A DNA stretch of 64,000 nt, taken from the NCBI GenBank assembly GCA_001643675.2, contig LSRY02000015.1, positions 822,001-886,000 of the forward strand. The letters are read 5' to 3'. Both the position numbers and the translations under genes were made by a program. This DNA comes from Monocercomonoides exilis (Eukaryota > Preaxostyla > Oxymonadida > Polymastigidae). A model generated the notes under the pieces. That model did no database searches. It was not told where the DNA came from and saw nothing but the letters and a program-made list of their open reading frames with translations. Position 1 is the first letter of the stretch; every line of letters begins with the position of its first letter. Of the stretch, positions 36,361 to 46,806 are shown piece after piece.

Positions 36361-37440
36361 TTATGTTGCTTCTATGAAAGAAGAAGAAAAGAAGGGAAAA
36401 AAAGAGGAGGAGGAAAAAAATAAAGAAGAAGAGATTATTTTGATTGGAGAAGTTTAAAAAGTGTTTTTTAGTTATTGTTTTTTGTGAAATAAAAAATTAT
36501 TTGTTTATATCAGCACCTCTTATTCTGCTTATTCTTCTTGATAATTTCCATATCAAGACGCAAACACACATAGGAATTAGACAGCTTTGTTTTATGAATT
36601 GTATTCCAACGGAGACCTCTTAAATGCGGTCAGGAGTTCTTTTTTTAATTTATTGAATGTCAAAATTGTAATCTTTTTGTTTTCTTTTATTTGTATTTTA
36701 TTTTTATTTATATTTTATTTTGTTTTTATTTTGTTTTTATTTTGTTTTTATTTTGTTTTTATTTTGTTTTTTATATTTTTCTTTTTTATATTTTTTTATA
36801 TTTTTTATTTTGAGTTTCTTTTTATTGATCTTATTGTTTTCATGTTCTCATATTTTCTAAGTCATAAAATGTTACTCTCCACTGTCAAATGTTTTTTTTT
36901 ATTTGCTTTGTTATTCGGTGCTTTATTTTGAAAGTCCTCATTCTTATAATTTTGAATTTAATTTTTATTTCAAAACAGCTGTCTTTATCCCTGTTTAATT
37001 TTGTTTTTATATATTTTATTGTTTTTAATATTCCTTTTATTTATTATATTCGCTTTTAATAGTGTTGCGTTTTGAGGCTTTTTATTGTGCATTGCATGAA
37101 TATTTGCGTTGAATGATGTTTTCTTCTTTTCTCTTCACCATTTTCAGATTATTTTATTTATTTATACGATCATACCTGTTCTTATTCTTCCCATCTATTC
37201 AAAAAAAAAAAGATTATATTTCTATTTTGACCATTTTGATATTTTTGGAAGACTTTTATTCGGGTTTATTTTTATTAATCCTTCCAACTATCTGTCATAT
37301 CTTATTCATATCAAAGTATATTATTAAAATTGTTAGGACTTGTTCTCGAATAATTTTTCAGAATTTATTTTTGGATGCAAAAAAATTATGTGAATAACAA
37401 TTGTAATGGGGATTACCCATAGTAAAAGTCTGAAAGCTCA
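36361..37440. other. T-rich intergenic region before TSR1
   Basis: About 1.1 kb with T-rich low complexity. Short Phe/Leu-rich frames come from poly-T and are not genes. It contains an imperfect tandem repeat at 36711-36775. Confidence 0.55.
36711..36775. repeat. Tandem repeat, about 11 bp unit
   Basis: Five to six near-perfect copies of the unit TTTATTTTGTT in the intergenic region between the giant gene and TSR1. Confidence 0.85.
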
Positions 37441-38753
37441 ATGGGAAAATCAGGCTTTAAACAGCATAACAAACCGTTCAAAGGTTCTGGATCCGGTCAT
37501 AGGCTACCAATAAGTCAGAGATTTAAAGGTGTTGCTCAAGTTAAGCGTTCAAAAGCCGCTTCTGCTTTGATTGAAAGCAAATTAGAAAGAAAGAGCAAAT
37601 CCAAACAAAATATAAAACAACAAAGAAATTTGATCATGTCTAAAGCAAGGTCATATGGCCAAGAAAGAGCTTCAAAGCTTATATTTTTCGTTTCTTTGAA
37701 TAAAACTGGTGATTCTATGGCTGCAATGAAACAATTTCTGTCAAAGTGTGAGATAGCAATACAATCGTCTGAAGATGTTCGCTTTGGATCGATACATGTC
37801 GCATATCATCATGGAACAAAACAATTTTTGACTTTTATTTGCGTTGACGCTGTTCAAACGACTTCGTTTCTTGATTTGTGTTCAATTGCTGACATCACTT
37901 GTTTTGTAACTCAAATGCCACAAGTTGGAGCAAAAGTCGAATCTCTTTCAAAGAAAGATGTTATTGATATGCAAGGAGAGACTTTATTGAGGATTGCAGG
38001 TGGAGTTGGCTTGCCATCACCTTTTTTGTTTGTTCAAAATACTTCAACAATTGCTTTTACACATCTCGCAAAACTGAAACGTTCAATTCAGACAATAGCA
38101 GAAGATTACATCTTTATGAATTGTAAAGCTCTTTTCGATTCAGATTTAAATGACGCTGTGAAGACAGTTGCAATGTCTCTTCCTCGTGAGATCAAATGGC
38201 ATAATATTCACCCTTCGCTTCTTGCTATCGGTGCTCAGATTTCGCAAACTGCATCCCCATTGAATGCGGGTCAGCCAACCTCAAACTATGGGGAGCAAAG
38301 AGTCAATTTAAATGTCACTGGAGAATTGCGAGGTAACTGCATGTCTGCGAACCAGCTTGTGACAATTCCTGACTTGGGTGATTTTGAAGTCAGTGCGATC
38401 ACAAAACACGGGAAGCTGGGCTTCTACGGGTCCGGTATGTCCGTCAAAGAATATGCCGCGTCGCTCCTGTCGAAGTCTGTACTCTGCGACCAGCAGTGCC
38501 CTGTGTGTGCGGAAGAGCTGGAGCAGTTTGCAGAAGGTGATACGTCAGATATTGGTGTGTGGACGGAGCAAGACGAGCAGATGGGTGGAAGCGGGATGGA
38601 TGTTGTGGCAGGAGCAGGGGCAGGAGGGGAAGGGACGAGGAAGCTGACGAAAAAGGAGAAAAGGCTGGCGAAGATGCGTGTGCCGAAGGGGACGTCGGCG
38701 TATCAGGCGAGTTGGATCACACCAGAAATGGATTTGTCTGAATATGATGACAG

Positions 38754-38786
<33 letters not shown>

Positions 38787-41352
38787 CAGCGAAAATGGGA
38801 ATGGAGAAGAGGAGGAACAGTTGGACGGGATGAGAAAGAGGACGAAAAAGAAAAGTGCCAAAGGAAGTAGTGAAACGGATATGCAACAAGATACTCCTTC
38901 TTCTTCCTCCTCCTCCTCCTCCTCCTCTTCTCAGGACAAGAGTCTTGCCGCTGTCCTCTCAGAAGACATCGCCGAGGCAGCCAATTCAGTCAGCTCAGCT
39001 GTGGGGAACATCACAAACGAAGACGAAGCAGCGTTAAGAGCACTTGACGATGAGACCGTTTCTGTTCTCGAGCTGAAGCTGGCTGAAGAACAGAGCGAGA
39101 AAGCGAAGCTGACACAAATGCTGCAGCAGGAGAGCGAGAGAGACGAGACGGAGTTTCCAGATGAGATAGAAATCCCTGTGGGCGTGTCAGCACGCGATGT
39201 GCTGGCTGGCTTCAGGGGATTACGTTCACTTGCTTCGTCGCCGTGGGATCCGAGCGAAGGTTTGCCAGCAGAATATTCGAGGATTTATCAGTTCTCCGGA
39301 ATAGGGCAGACAGAGAGGGAGGTGATGAAGGAGGCAAAAGTGTGGAAGAGGAGGAAGTTGGTCGAGCTGGAGATGAAGAGAGAGGAAGAGGAAGAGAAGG
39401 AGGCAGGTGGAGATGGGATGGGTGCAGTGAAGGAATCGAATGCAATGGACACAGAAGATGGAGGTGCTGCTGGTAGCTCTTCAGCAGCGGCTGTTGTTCG
39501 TCTTGAAGATGTGGATAACCTCACACTCAATGAATTGCATCCTCAATCAAATTCTTCTTCTTCTTCTTCTTCTTCTTCTTCTTCTTCTTTTGAAATGCAA
39601 AATGATGATAACAGCCACATCCGCCCGTTCCCTGCCTCGCCTGGTGACTTCATCACCATCACACTGAAGAATATTCCGCTGTCAACCGCCAACATCATCC
39701 TTGCCTTCTTCTTCGCTTCTCCGTCTGCCGCAGCTGCTGTCTCTTCTTCTCTTCCTCCTGCTTCCTCTCAAACCCTCTCCGGAACAAGCTTCCCCTCTTT
39801 CTCACTTCCTGGCCAATGCCCAACTCAGCCTGCTCTGCTCACTCAAGATGCTGCTGTGCAAATGCTCTCGGCGCCTTCGATGCATCCGCTTGCCCTTTTC
39901 GGCCTGTTGAGACACGAACACAAAGTGTCGGTGATGCACTTCAACCTCAACTTCCTCCCTCCTGTCGGATATCAAGGCGCTTCTTCTTCTGCTTCTTCTT
40001 CCTCTTCTTCCTCTGAAAAAAGCCAATCTGCTCCCACTCCGCAGACGCTGGCACGATCAACTGTGCTTCCGGCGTTCGGACAGTCTTCGCTTTTCAATCA
40101 GTTTGCTTCGTCGCCTGTGCCTTCTGCCCCTGCCCCTGCTCTTGGTCTTGCTCCATTTCATCAGCCTCTTCTCTCCTCTGGCTTCTCTCCTCTCACTTCA
40201 CAGCTGTCTTCTTCTTCTTCCTCCTCTTCTTCTTCCTCTTCTTCTCTAATCATCCCCAGCGGCGCGCCTCTCCTCTGCCAGGTGGGCTGCCGGCGCTTCG
40301 TGTGCCGCCCAATCTACTCGACAGGCTCAGCTCGTTTGTCTCAGAAGGCAAAAGGGAAGCTTTTGAAGGAAGTGGATGTGGGAAATGGAGGAGGCGCAGT
40401 GGTGGCAAGTGCGTATGTGCCTGTGTCGTTTGGGAAGGTGCCTGTGCTGGCGTTTCAGATGGGCGGGGGAAGAGGAGGGAAAGAGGCAGAGGTTGGATGG
40501 CATCTGCCAGCGAGTGGAGAACAAGGAGGGAGTTTCATGGGATTTTCATATCCTTCTTCTATTGCTTCTTCAAATTCTTCCGTTTCTTCGATTTCTTCTT
40601 CTTCTTCTCTTCAGCAGCGCAAGCAGCAGACGATGCAGGCGATGGCTGCAGGGTGTCCGCAGTCTCAGCTAATACACGTGGCGACAGGCAATGTCCATTC
40701 GATCGATGCGAACAGGCTGATCATTCAGAGGGTGATTCTCACTGGATACCCACTCAAAGTGAGGAAGAGGGTCGCAATTGTGAGGTGGATGTTCTTTACG
40801 CCATGTGTGTTGATGAGGGGGGTAATTTTTTTGTTTGACTTTTTCCTTTTTTTTACAAAAAATTAATTTGTGTGCTTTTTTGAATGATTGACTGATGAAC
40901 TTTTTTGTCTGCAACTAAAATTTTTAATTTTAACCCTTGCATTCATTATGAAATTACATCGACTTTTCCATTTTAATCTTTTTCTCTTTATCCTTCTTCA
41001 TTTCTTCCTTTTCAATCTCTTTCAATTTTTTATTTATTCATTCTTTAATTTAATTTTTCATTCAATCATTTATTTATTTATTTATTTATTTTTCCACACT
41101 CCAGCCGACATCGAGTGGTTCAAGCCGGTTGACCTGTGGACGCGCAAGGGTCGCTCTGGGCGCATCAAGGAGCCTCTGGGCACACACGGGCACTTCAAAG
41201 CCATCTTCGATGCGCCTTTGACACAGGCAGACACAGTGTGTATGTCGCTCTATCGGAGAGAGTTTCCAGTGTGGCGAGGAACTGCTGTGCCAGGCGTGGT
41301 GTTGAGCTACCCGCAGGGAGAAAGAGTCGTTGGGGAAAAGGTTCTTCAATAG
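37441..41352 (+). CDS. TSR1: Tsr1, 40S pre-ribosome assembly factor, two exons
   Basis: Tsr1 is a GTPase-like but inactive relative of Bms1 that sits on late pre-40S particles and blocks premature subunit joining. Exons 37441-40804 and 41105-41352 join through a 300 nt intron. The donor was chosen (GTGTGT) because it restores the family spacing [15 protein letters not shown]. The product is 1203 residues against about 800 usual. Family hallmarks are the N-terminus [30 protein letters not shown] (about 600), [15 protein letters not shown] (about 825), CGFRRF-equivalent [14 protein letters not shown] (about 945), [20 protein letters not shown] (about 1100) and the C-terminal [18 protein letters not shown]. 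The excess length is low-complexity inserts: an Asp run near 438-450 and Ser runs near 487, 705, 850 and 925. GC rises sharply after about 38,380. The gene converges with the FKBP gene. Confidence 0.93.
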
Positions 41353-41864
41353 GAAGGATGAGAAGGGGGAGGAGAGAAAGAAAGAAAGAAAGAATGTGTG
41401 TGTTGGTTGGAATTAGCAGTACAGATTGTTCATGTTGTACTTAAGTTCCCTCGAAGTTATTTGCAATTTGAGAAAAGAAAGCCATATTCTTTTGCATTAG
41501 CGTTCTTTCACTTCGTTTATTCATATCGCTAAATGCAAAATATGGTAATTATAAATAACAAGAATTCAGGAAAGTTTATTTTGAAAAATAACTGTTGAAA
41601 AAGATAAGGGATTTCGCAAGAAGTTTTTAGATAATAGAAATGACAATAAATGACGCATGTTTTCTTTTGGAATGGTATGAGACGCAATAACAAAATTATA
41701 AAAACAAATAAAAACATAAGTCCAGATAAGATAATATTTACAATTCAATGGCTCCGTGTTTGCTTGCATCATACTTTTCAGATGTAAAAAATAAAACGAA
41801 TAATAAAAAAAAAAAAAAAAATAACATACAAATTAATGAAGCAATTTAAAATTTTAAAAATAAT

Positions 41865-42628
41865 TTATACTTTAAGTTCCTTAATAAGTCTTGATCCATC
41901 AGGCTGTAAGTCTCCAACAAATGTTGCTTTTGTATCATGACGAACTTTTGCATGAGCTTTCTCTTCAAGTCTTTGCAGAGGGGATAAGCCTTTCTTTGGT
42001 TTATTTTTCATATCCATAAGATCAATGATATATGTGAGTTCGGCATTTGCTAAATAAAAAAAGAAACATTCATTTTAGAATTAAAAATGTTTTAAAATAT
42101 TCGGATACGTGGAATTTGATCTGGAATTCCTGCTTCTCCGTATGCAAGCTCCGCTGGGACAATAAGTTTTCTCTTTTCCCCAACACACATATCAAGAAGT
42201 CCTTCCTCCCATCCTGTTTTAATAATCAAATATATTTTCCTTTATAAAATCTTTTATTAATGGAGGAAAGGACTAAACCTTTTATGACATGACCTTCTCC
42301 AAGTCGAAAAGAGAAAGGTTCCTTTCTTGACCAAGAATTATCGAATTCTTCGCCAGTTTCGCTCACCGTTCCCACATAATGCACCTGGAATCCAAAAAGA
42401 ATAGATTCAAAAAGAAAAAAATAAAAAGAAACAAAACAAAAATAAAAACAAAAAGCAAACTGAAACTTTGCATCCTTTTCTTGTTTTTTCGGAGCAATCA
42501 TCTGGTTTCATTAAAGTGATGATCTTTACTTTTGGTGTTTCCGATTCTCCCCCATTCTCCTCTTTTTTGGGCTCCTCGTCTGCAAAACTGGACAAAATCA
42601 AAAACAACACTGAAAAAGAAACCAGCAT
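41865..42628 (-). CDS. Secretory-pathway FKBP-type peptidyl-prolyl isomerase
   Basis: Catalyses cis-trans isomerisation of X-Pro bonds, probably in the ER. Four exons (42628-42461, 42384-42279, 42213-42109, 42049-41865) join in phase through introns of 76, 65 and 59 nt with donors GTTTGC, GTTTAG and GTATCC, giving 187 residues. A cleavable signal peptide is clear ([16 protein letters not shown], then an acidic stretch). The FKBP fold follows: [57 protein letters not shown] and [12 protein letters not shown]. These include the drug-binding-site residues normally seen in active FKBPs. A Lys-rich extension of about 45 residues follows, and no KDEL-type tail is present (it ends KELKV). FKBP2-like ER immunophilins are the nearest known class. 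Confidence 0.93.
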
Positions 42629-42768
42629 TTATTGCAGCAATTATGTTCAATATTAAATAAGGGTTAGATCAATTTTAGTATAATAACATTATGATGGAAC
42701 TCAATTTTTTTTGGCAATAAAATTATTTGAAAAAAAATGATATTTGAATTAATAAAAATAAGCACAAT

Positions 42769-42820
42769 TGATATTGTTTTAGAAAACCTTTCACAGAACG
42801 TGAAAATAAAAACAATATCA
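42769..42820. repeat. Hairpin-forming palindrome
   Basis: A 12 bp perfect outer stem (TGATATTGTTTT, 42769-42780, with 42809-42820) and an inner 6 bp stem (TTTCAC/GTGAAA, 42789-42794 with 42800-42805). It lies about 140 bases upstream of the FKBP start. It could be a small element remnant or a structured leader. Confidence 0.6.
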
Positions 42821-43016
42821 TTTTCTTTATTAACGATATTCAAAAATAATTACGAAATACTATCAAAAGAGTTTAACACATCAATTTTTTTTTTTTCCTC
42901 TTGACTTCTAGTTATTTTTTTTATCTAATTAATTATGTTTAATGTTTTTTAAAGTGTTATTTGTTCTCCATTCAGAAGATGAACCAAAAGAAATTTTAAA
43001 ACAACATTTAGTTGGT

Positions 43017-43070
43017 GTGGAAACACGAGCCAGGGAGGAAACCCGAGCCAGTGAGGAAACCCGAGCCAGT
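43017..43070. repeat. 18 bp tandem repeat, three copies
   Basis: Two identical copies of GAGGAAACCCGAGCCAGT preceded by one diverged copy. It is GC-rich against an AT-rich background and lies about 50 bases from the left end of the foldback element. Confidence 0.9.
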
Positions 43071-43123
43071 GATCTTTTTTCAAACATTTTTCATTTTTTC
43101 ATCGATGAACAATTTGAAAAAAA

Positions 43124-43612
43124 CGAAATAATTTGGTAAAAGGAGATGATAGGGGAACACGAAATTTTCAAATTTTTTATTATAAACGGACATAAAATAG
43201 TATAAGAATCATTTATTAATTAATTAAAATTTGAGATCATCAATCACAAAAATTTCTTATTTTCAATCAAAACATTTTGATCTGACCCAGTATTTTTTTA
43301 GTGAATTTGGTTTAAATTTTAAAAAATCACCACATTAATAGATTGGTTTATGTTCTAGGGTTAGCGTAACATATCTTGGGTTTAGGGTTTGTTCCCATTC
43401 TTCCTTTTATGGTTAGCACTCAAAAATAACATGAAAGTTTATTGATCTATCCCATAAATATTAAGAATCCTTGATTATCATTTATCAAAAAAATTAGATG
43501 ATCTCAAATTTATAATAATTAATAAATGATTCTTATACTATATAGAATTCGTTAATAATAAAAAATTTGAAAAATTCGAGTTCCCCTATAATATACATTT
43601 ACCAATAATTTC
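43124..43612. mobile_element. Foldback/MITE-like element with ~115 bp inverted arms
   Basis: The left arm (about 43124-43241) and right arm (about 43499-43612) are reverse complements with high identity. Shared blocks are AGGGGAAC, TTTCAAATTTTTTATTA, AGTATAAGAATCATTTATT and TTTGAGATCATC. The 250-base centre contains degenerate TTAGGG/TTTAGGG-like words near 43360-43395. No ORF is present, as expected for a non-autonomous element. I could not define a target-site duplication, so the ends are good to a few bases only. Confidence 0.75.
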
Positions 43613-44597
43613 ACATTATAATACATATGAATATGCTGGTATGCATGTGGTTTTTGTGTTTCTTTTTTGAATGTATCTATGAAAAAAAATTATTTTTGAT
43701 CAAAAATTTTTTTGAGTGAAAATTTTTACTAATTTTGAAGAAGAAAAATATTCACAATTTGTCATCATTTTTGTATGTTATACACACATACAATTCATTT
43801 ACGCGTGTTTTCAATTTTTTTCAGTAGCTGTGTGAAAAGTCGAATAAATTACATGGGGTTTTTTTTTTTTTGATATCATAAAAAAAGATCAAAAATCGAA
43901 AAAATTAGATCTATTGTGGTATTCTTTGATCAAAAAGTTTAATTGATTTTTTTGCAAGTATTTAGCTTGGATTTCTGTAATATATATTTGATTTGTTTTT
44001 AAGAATAAAAAAACATACCTTTTTTCATTAAAAAGAATTTTTTGATCAAGTTTTTTTGAAATTAACAAAAAACAAATAAATAAAACTTCAGAAAGAAATA
44101 GAAGTCTCAAGACTAACTTAACAATACGGATAATTGGAAAATAAAAACAAAAAACATCGGAAAAGTTTGAAATTTGAAAAAAAAATATTTTTTTTGACAT
44201 TCTAAAAATGACAATAGTTTGTCATCTTTAGTTTCTTTGGATTTTGCATCACAAAATCATCATTCCAGTTTAGTGTTTCAGCTTCAACAGCAAAACAAAA
44301 GATAGAACTGTGGAAAAGGAAATATTTCCAAGAATAACAACTGATTCAAATTCGTCGTTTCTCTCTCTTCTCCTGATCTTATCTCTTATCGACTTCTCTC
44401 TCCATCCTCTTTGTTCTTCGTCCAAAATTTTCCATTATTGCTTCTTTCACATTCTCATTCCACATACTCCCTCTATCGCTCCTTAATCACCAAAAGAATT
44501 CATTTCATTCATCCTGCACTTCCTCTTCTTTCTTCTTTTATTTCTTCATCAATTGCTAACTCCCCTGCCCTCTCCCTCTCCCTCGCCTTCTGCACAA

Positions 44598-45178
44598 TGG
44601 CCAACATCAACTCGGAACAGTTCAGCCAACAGACTGCCACAGATGGCGGGTGCATCTCATTCGCCTCATCTTCCCCTGCCAACACATTTTCTGTGAGGAA
44701 CACAACCTTCTCCAGCTGCTCTGTGAGCGAGGATACAAGTTCTGGAGGAAGAGGCGGGGCGCTCATGATCGAGTTCAATGAAGGCTCACAAGTGTCATCC
44801 ACAACCTTTTCCATCACCAATATCGTGTTTTCAGCCAACAAGGCCAGTGTCGGAAGAGATATGTATTTTGTGTGCGAATCATTTGTCGCTTCTGTGAAGG
44901 AACCCTTGTTCGCCTTCGTGACAAGCATCACTCAGAAAGACAACTCGGTTGTTGGACATGACAGAACAGAAGCATTCGGCAATTGGGATGTGGATTTATT
45001 CATATTTCTCAACGGGCATACAGCTGACAATGAATGCGTAGATAGTCATCTTGGCATCAAGGAAGTGAATTGCGAGTTGGAAAAAACTCCCTACAAGAGT
45101 GCGCACAATGTGATGTGTCTTCTGAAGAAGGCGCAGATCATAAGGCAGAAATCATTTCATCAGCTGACTTGTCGGTGA
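44598..45178 (+). pseudogene. Fragment of a PMP-like repeat surface protein
   Basis: The frame from an ATG at 44598 gives about 190 residues. It carries repeats of the 'polymorphic membrane protein-like'/right-handed beta-helix type: DGGCISFAS, FSVRNTTFSSCSVS, GGRGGALMIEF, FSITNIVFSANKASVGRDMYF. Such proteins normally run to thousands of residues, with a signal peptide and transmembrane anchor. Here the 5' part is missing (the open frame continues upstream without a sensible N-terminus), and the 3' end stops in unrelated-looking sequence. It is probably a decayed fragment. An exon of a larger spliced gene is the alternative. Confidence 0.6.
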
Positions 45179-45520
45179 AAATATGTGCAAATGAAGACAA
45201 AGTCGAAGATATTTGAAGAGAAGGCACACAAAATAGAAGAAAACATCTCATATGTGCATTTGATGAAATCAACATTGCTTGTCGGACATTTATTCTCTTC
45301 TTTCATAGAATTATCCATTAAATATGCCTTTTCAAATAAATATGTTTCCCTCATCGTTTCGTCTTCTCCGACATATTGAAGGCGTGTGACGTTGTGTAAC
45401 CTGCCGAAAACAATCCCAGCAACTGTTTGTTCAAAGAAATCTTTTCCCACCTTGTTCTTTCTTCCTGTAATTCTTTCAATGTCAAAATAAATAATGCAGA
45501 GGCAACCTTCATGGGTTGTG
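45160..45520 (-). pseudogene. Minus-strand coding remnant, family unknown
   Basis: A coherent minus-strand frame reads through THEGCLCIIYF, DIERITGRKNKVGKDFFEQ and GIVFGRLHNVTRLQYVGED, then ends in a TGA. It has no start codon in context and no intact continuation upstream. It overlaps the end of the PMP-like fragment. Composition and position fit a piece of a decayed gene, possibly the same one as the minus-strand remnants at 46.1-50.0 kb. Confidence 0.4.
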
Positions 45521-46169
45521 TGCCCGATTATCTGCTATTCTTGATTTGACATTGTACCATTTCATTTGTAAAAATAATTTTTAAAGATATTCCTTGATAG
45601 AATAAATATTTCTTTCGTCTATCTGAGGAGGAATGAAAGACGGTTCCTGGCTCTGAATTCGATAAAAGTTGAATGAAATAAAATAATTTTTTGCTTACTC
45701 AGCAGCTCTGCTGAATTGAACAAAACAAACATTTGACTAAGTGGATGCTCTGATCCAATGCCAAATAAGAAGAAACATAAAAGAAGAAGTTGTAGAGGGA
45801 GTTGATGACAATGATGACGAGGATAAAGAGGGATATTCTGCTTTTAATAAAGTTTATTACTGAAATGAAGTGGATGTGACTGAATATATTGATGATGAAG
45901 AGGAGACGGTGGTGATAAAAGGCTCGTTGAAAGTGAAAAGTTGAATGAGAAGAGACTTAGACAGAGATAAAATATCATGCAGATAAATTGATCTTTTCTT
46001 TTTCCTCACTTTTTTTCTATTTTCTCATGTTCTTTCTTCTTCTTCCTGTCTTTCAGCTTGCCTCTACCAGCTCCTGGATCTTCTTCTGTTCTCCTTAGAC
46101 CATGTTCTTTTCAGTCAGTATTCGTTTTATCTGCTCGTCAATCTCTTCTCAGTCTTTCGTGACTTCTGC

Positions 46170-46660
46170 TCACTCCAGCTCTGTCAGCTTCTTGATCAGC
46201 TCATTGTTCTGGAAATAATCCTCTATCATCTTGTTTTCCTCTTCCAGCAGAACGGCTCCTAACGCTCTTTCCTTCCACAAGCCTCCCAAACACTCCCTTC
46301 TCTCTTTCTTTTTGTACAAATAAGATTTCTTTCTCGTTTTTGTTGGTTTGTTTCTTTCTTTTTCCATTTTTTCTTTTCTGCAATCTCTTTCAGTCTCATT
46401 TGCACTTTTTTGGAAGCTCTTTCTTTATATTCGATTTTCACTTTCTGGAATTTTTTGCGTATTAGATTGACTTCCAAAGATATATCCGCTTTCTGTTTCT
46501 TTTTGGTGAAATTTCTCTTCTTCCAATTGAACATCTCTTGTTTTGCTCTCTTTCTGTCCATCAAAAATTCTCGTTTCTTTCGCCAATGGCTTTCACAGAC
46601 ACAGCTTTCAATCTTTTCTCAAGCTGAAACTCATATTTTTCTGTCTCTCTTTCGTCATCT
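46170..46660 (-). pseudogene. Decayed coiled-coil segment
   Basis: Several overlapping minus-strand frames encode Lys/Glu-rich helical sequence (KKFQKVKIEYKERASKKVQM, KMIEDYFQNNELIKKLTEL). They are broken by stops and frame changes. The segment probably belonged to the same large protein as the ASH-domain remnant just upstream on this strand (46807-49960), because such ciliary proteins often combine ASH domains with coiled coils. Confidence 0.4.
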
Positions 46661-46806
46661 CTAGTGTCACTTCCTTTCCCCCTTCTTCTTCTCATTGTTC
46701 ACCATCTCTTCTTCACCTTCTTCACGGCTTCTTTATTGATATCCGATCACTTGTTTCACTTGTCCATGTTCCCCCCCTCTTCAGCTGTCCCAATGCAAAT
46801 TGAAGC

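Larger units (their letters stand above)
42629..44410. other. Intergenic region with hairpin, tandem repeat and foldback element
   Basis: No gene is supported. A 66-codon ATG frame at 42942-43139 carries the 18 bp tandem repeat as ETRASE units, but nothing else recommends it. The structures inside are listed separately. The remainder (43619-44410) is AT-rich with many GATCAAAA-like words and no recognised feature. Confidence 0.5.

Noticed and set aside
42942-43139. 66-codon ORF with ETRASE repeats as a gene
   Set aside because: It is short, consists partly of the 18 bp tandem repeat and runs into the foldback arm; no other support.
43355-43400. Telomeric repeat array
   Set aside because: Only two or three degenerate TTAGGG/TTTAGGG words lie inside the foldback core; there is no array and no chromosome end.
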